The notes under the pieces: model-generated
Database searches by the model: none
Seen by the model: only the letters and a program-made list of their open reading frames with translations
Told to the model about the DNA's origin: nothing
Part shown: positions 5,749 to 6,910 of the stretch, piece after piece
How positions within the stretch are numbered: the stretch's first letter is position 1
Layout: each line of letters starts with the position of its first letter
Source: Desulfotignum sp.
GTDB lineage: Bacteria; Desulfobacterota; Desulfobacteria; Desulfobacterales; Desulfobacteraceae
Direction: 5' to 3'
Assembly: GCA_021737445.1 (NCBI GenBank)
Contig: JAIPDY010000260.1
Coordinates: 1 to 6,910, forward strand
DNA length: 6,910 nucleotides
Made by a program: the position numbers and the translations under genes

Positions 5749-6240
5749 ATGATGTATGCAAAAATTGGCAGCGCAATATGTGTGTGGGGTTTAATGGTCA
5801 TGTTTGTAACAATGCCGGCGGGTTTTGCCAAATCCCACGGGGACCACACCACGATCGAAGCGGTTCAACAGGAAGCACAGGATCTGATCGAAGCCCTCAA
5901 AGACTATACGGCTGATCAGCGTGATGAGGCGATTCAGCGGTCCAAAAGAGCTTTGGATATCCTGGACACGCGCATTGATGAACTGGAAACAAAAATTGCA
6001 GACGACTGGGATCAAATGAGCAGTGCGGCCCGTGAAAAAACCCGGGAAAGCCTCAAAATACTGCGAAAAAAACGTAATGATGTGGCTGAGAAATACGGCA
6101 GTTTGAAAGCCAGTTCCACCAGTGCATGGGAAGAAATGAAACAAGGATTTTCAGAAGCCTATGAAGATCTCAGCGATGCATGGGCAAAGTCTGTAAATGA
6201 ATTTGATAAAAACAATTCAGATAATAAAACCAATAAATGA
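5749..6240 (+). CDS. Exported coiled-coil protein with 11-residue C-terminal repeats
   Basis: The 163-residue protein has a Sec-type signal peptide: a short basic start (K5), a hydrophobic core about 6-22, then PAGFA with likely cleavage after A27, leaving KSHGDH. The mature protein is helical and charged, with coiled-coil spacing from about 36 to 119 (for example LDILDTRIDELETKIADDW). It ends in two 11-residue units, AWEEMKQGFSE (126-136) and AYEDLSDAWAK (137-147), then a polar Asn/Lys tail. The repeat resembles the end of the cytosolic protein at 486-773, so the two may be distant relatives acting on opposite sides of the membrane. The family is not firmly recognised and no enzymatic motif is visible; a periplasmic structural or stress role is an inference. 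Its stop overlaps the start of the P-type ATPase gene by ATGA. Confidence 0.8.
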   Translation: MMYAKIGSAICVWGLMVMFVTMPAGFAKSHGDHTTIEAVQQEAQDLIEALKDYTADQRDEAIQRSKRALDILDTRIDELETKIADDWDQMSSAAREKTRESLKILRKKRNDVAEKYGSLKASSTSAWEEMKQGFSEAYEDLSDAWAKSVNEFDKNNSDNKTNK

Positions 6241-6910
6241 ATAATAATGACACCGAATACCCGGCTTTAGATGGCAAATCACCCTGGATGCTAAAAGCAA
6301 AGGAGGCGGTTGAACAGCTTGCCTCACATTCTGATGAGGGACTGAACCCGAAACAAGCCCGCAAACGTTTGCAAAAATATGGTGCCAACCGGATTGAAGC
6401 TGGCAAACAGCGTTCCGCATGGCAGATATTTACTGCCCAGATCAAGAATCTCATTGTATTGCTCCTGGCTGCGGCTGCAGGCGTATCTTTCATTCTCGGG
6501 CAGTTTTTGGAAGGCATTGCCATTCTGGTGGCTTTGATCGTCAATGTGTTCATCGGGTTTGGAACCGAGCTGCGTGCCATGCGGTCCATGGAAGCATTGC
6601 AGCAGATGACCGGAAGGCAGGCCAAGGTGCTGCGCCGGGCAGAGATCCAAAAAATCGATGCCGCCGAACTGGTTCCCGGTGATATTGTGGTTCTGGAAGG
6701 CGGAGATGTGATCCCGGCAGATCTCAGGCTGATCGAGGCCAACCGGATCAAAGCCGATGAATCCGCCTTGACCGGAGAGTCTGTGCCGGTGGACAAGGAT
6801 GTGGCGGCCCTGGCGGAGGACACCCTCCTTGCAGATCAGAACAACATGCTTTTCAACGGCACCGCCCTGACCCAGGGAGCAGGAAAAGGCGTGGTGGTGG
6901 CCACGGGCAT
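6237..6910 (+). CDS. P2-type cation-transporting ATPase, N-terminal part (cut by window edge)
   Basis: 224 complete codons are visible and the gene runs off the right edge. Residues about 17-60 form the cation-transporter N-terminal domain (EAVEQL, then GLNPKQARKRLQKYGANRI). Two membrane helices follow (about 71-88 and 91-109), then an actuator domain with LVPGDIVVLEGGDVIPADLR and the phosphatase loop TGES at 179-182. This architecture is that of P2 ATPases (SERCA/PMR1-like Ca2+ pumps and Na+/K+ relatives), not heavy-metal P1B pumps, which have N-terminal metal-binding domains and extra helices. The DKTGT phosphorylation site and the ion-selective helices lie outside the window, so the ion cannot be named. 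ATG 6237 overlaps the previous stop (ATGA) and has no clear Shine-Dalgarno, so translation is probably coupled. Confidence 0.93.
   Translation, partial: MNNNDTEYPALDGKSPWMLKAKEAVEQLASHSDEGLNPKQARKRLQKYGANRIEAGKQRSAWQIFTAQIKNLIVLLLAAAAGVSFILGQFLEGIAILVALIVNVFIGFGTELRAMRSMEALQQMTGRQAKVLRRAEIQKIDAAELVPGDIVVLEGGDVIPADLRLIEANRIKADESALTGESVPVDKDVAALAEDTLLADQNNMLFNGTALTQGAGKGVVVATG

Noticed and set aside
6419..6682. 87-codon plus-strand frame inside the ATPase gene
   Set aside because: It is out of frame with the ATPase, has no ribosome binding site and gives a Cys/Arg-rich product typical of a shadow frame.
6170..6823. Open frame of 217 codons on the minus strand opposite the ATPase gene
   Set aside because: The plus-strand frame gives a clear P-type ATPase with TGES. 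The minus-strand product is Ser/Arg/Ala-rich with no motif.

Overview
All genes in this window lie on the plus strand. They read as one densely packed cluster, probably one or a few co-transcribed units. The proteins look bacterial and Gram-negative: one has a Sec-type signal peptide and one has a lipobox-like N-terminus, most starts carry a strong AAGGAG-type Shine-Dalgarno sequence, and composition is moderate in GC. The combination of small coiled-coil 'sll1863-like' proteins, a SHOCT protein, a stand-alone glycogen-binding domain and PEP synthase suggests a deltaproteobacterial (Desulfobacterota) anaerobe such as a sulfate reducer. That placement is an inference from family resemblance and was not tested by any search.

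Layout. Bases 1-51 are the last 16 codons of an upstream gene whose product ends in a canonical sliding-clamp-binding pentapeptide. Bases 57-130 hold three consecutive tight hairpins with three-base loops. Next come a 90-residue AMPK-beta-like glycogen-binding protein (154-426) and a 95-residue cytosolic coiled-coil protein (486-773). A 19/20-base tandem repeat (830-868) sits directly in front of ppsA. The metabolic core is ppsA (881-3268), a pfkB-type phosphofructokinase with a TTG start (3288-4223) and a GAPDH gene (4293-5288). A small SHOCT membrane or lipoprotein follows (5344-5676), with a striking 15-bp inverted repeat inside its coding sequence. Then come an exported coiled-coil protein (5749-6240) and, overlapping it by ATGA, the N-terminal third or so of a P2-type cation-transporting ATPase (6237 to the right edge).

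How the parts may fit. PpsA converts pyruvate to PEP, PfkB phosphorylates fructose-6-phosphate and GAPDH links the triose phosphates. The core therefore holds enzymes at both ends and the middle of glycolysis/gluconeogenesis, next to a protein likely to bind glycogen or another alpha-glucan. The flanking coiled-coil proteins (one cytosolic, one exported, sharing an 11-residue repeat), the SHOCT protein and the P-type ATPase look like envelope and stress functions. Pairing pfkB with a P2-type ATPase in a stress setting recalls the mycobacterial hypoxia (DosR) regulon. I read the window as a candidate energy-limitation or stress island that couples storage-carbon use to envelope and ion homeostasis. 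Individual enzyme calls are firm. The system-level reading is a hypothesis.

No tRNA, rRNA, CRISPR array, insertion sequence or convincing intrinsic terminator was found. No gene-free stretch exceeds about 110 bases.
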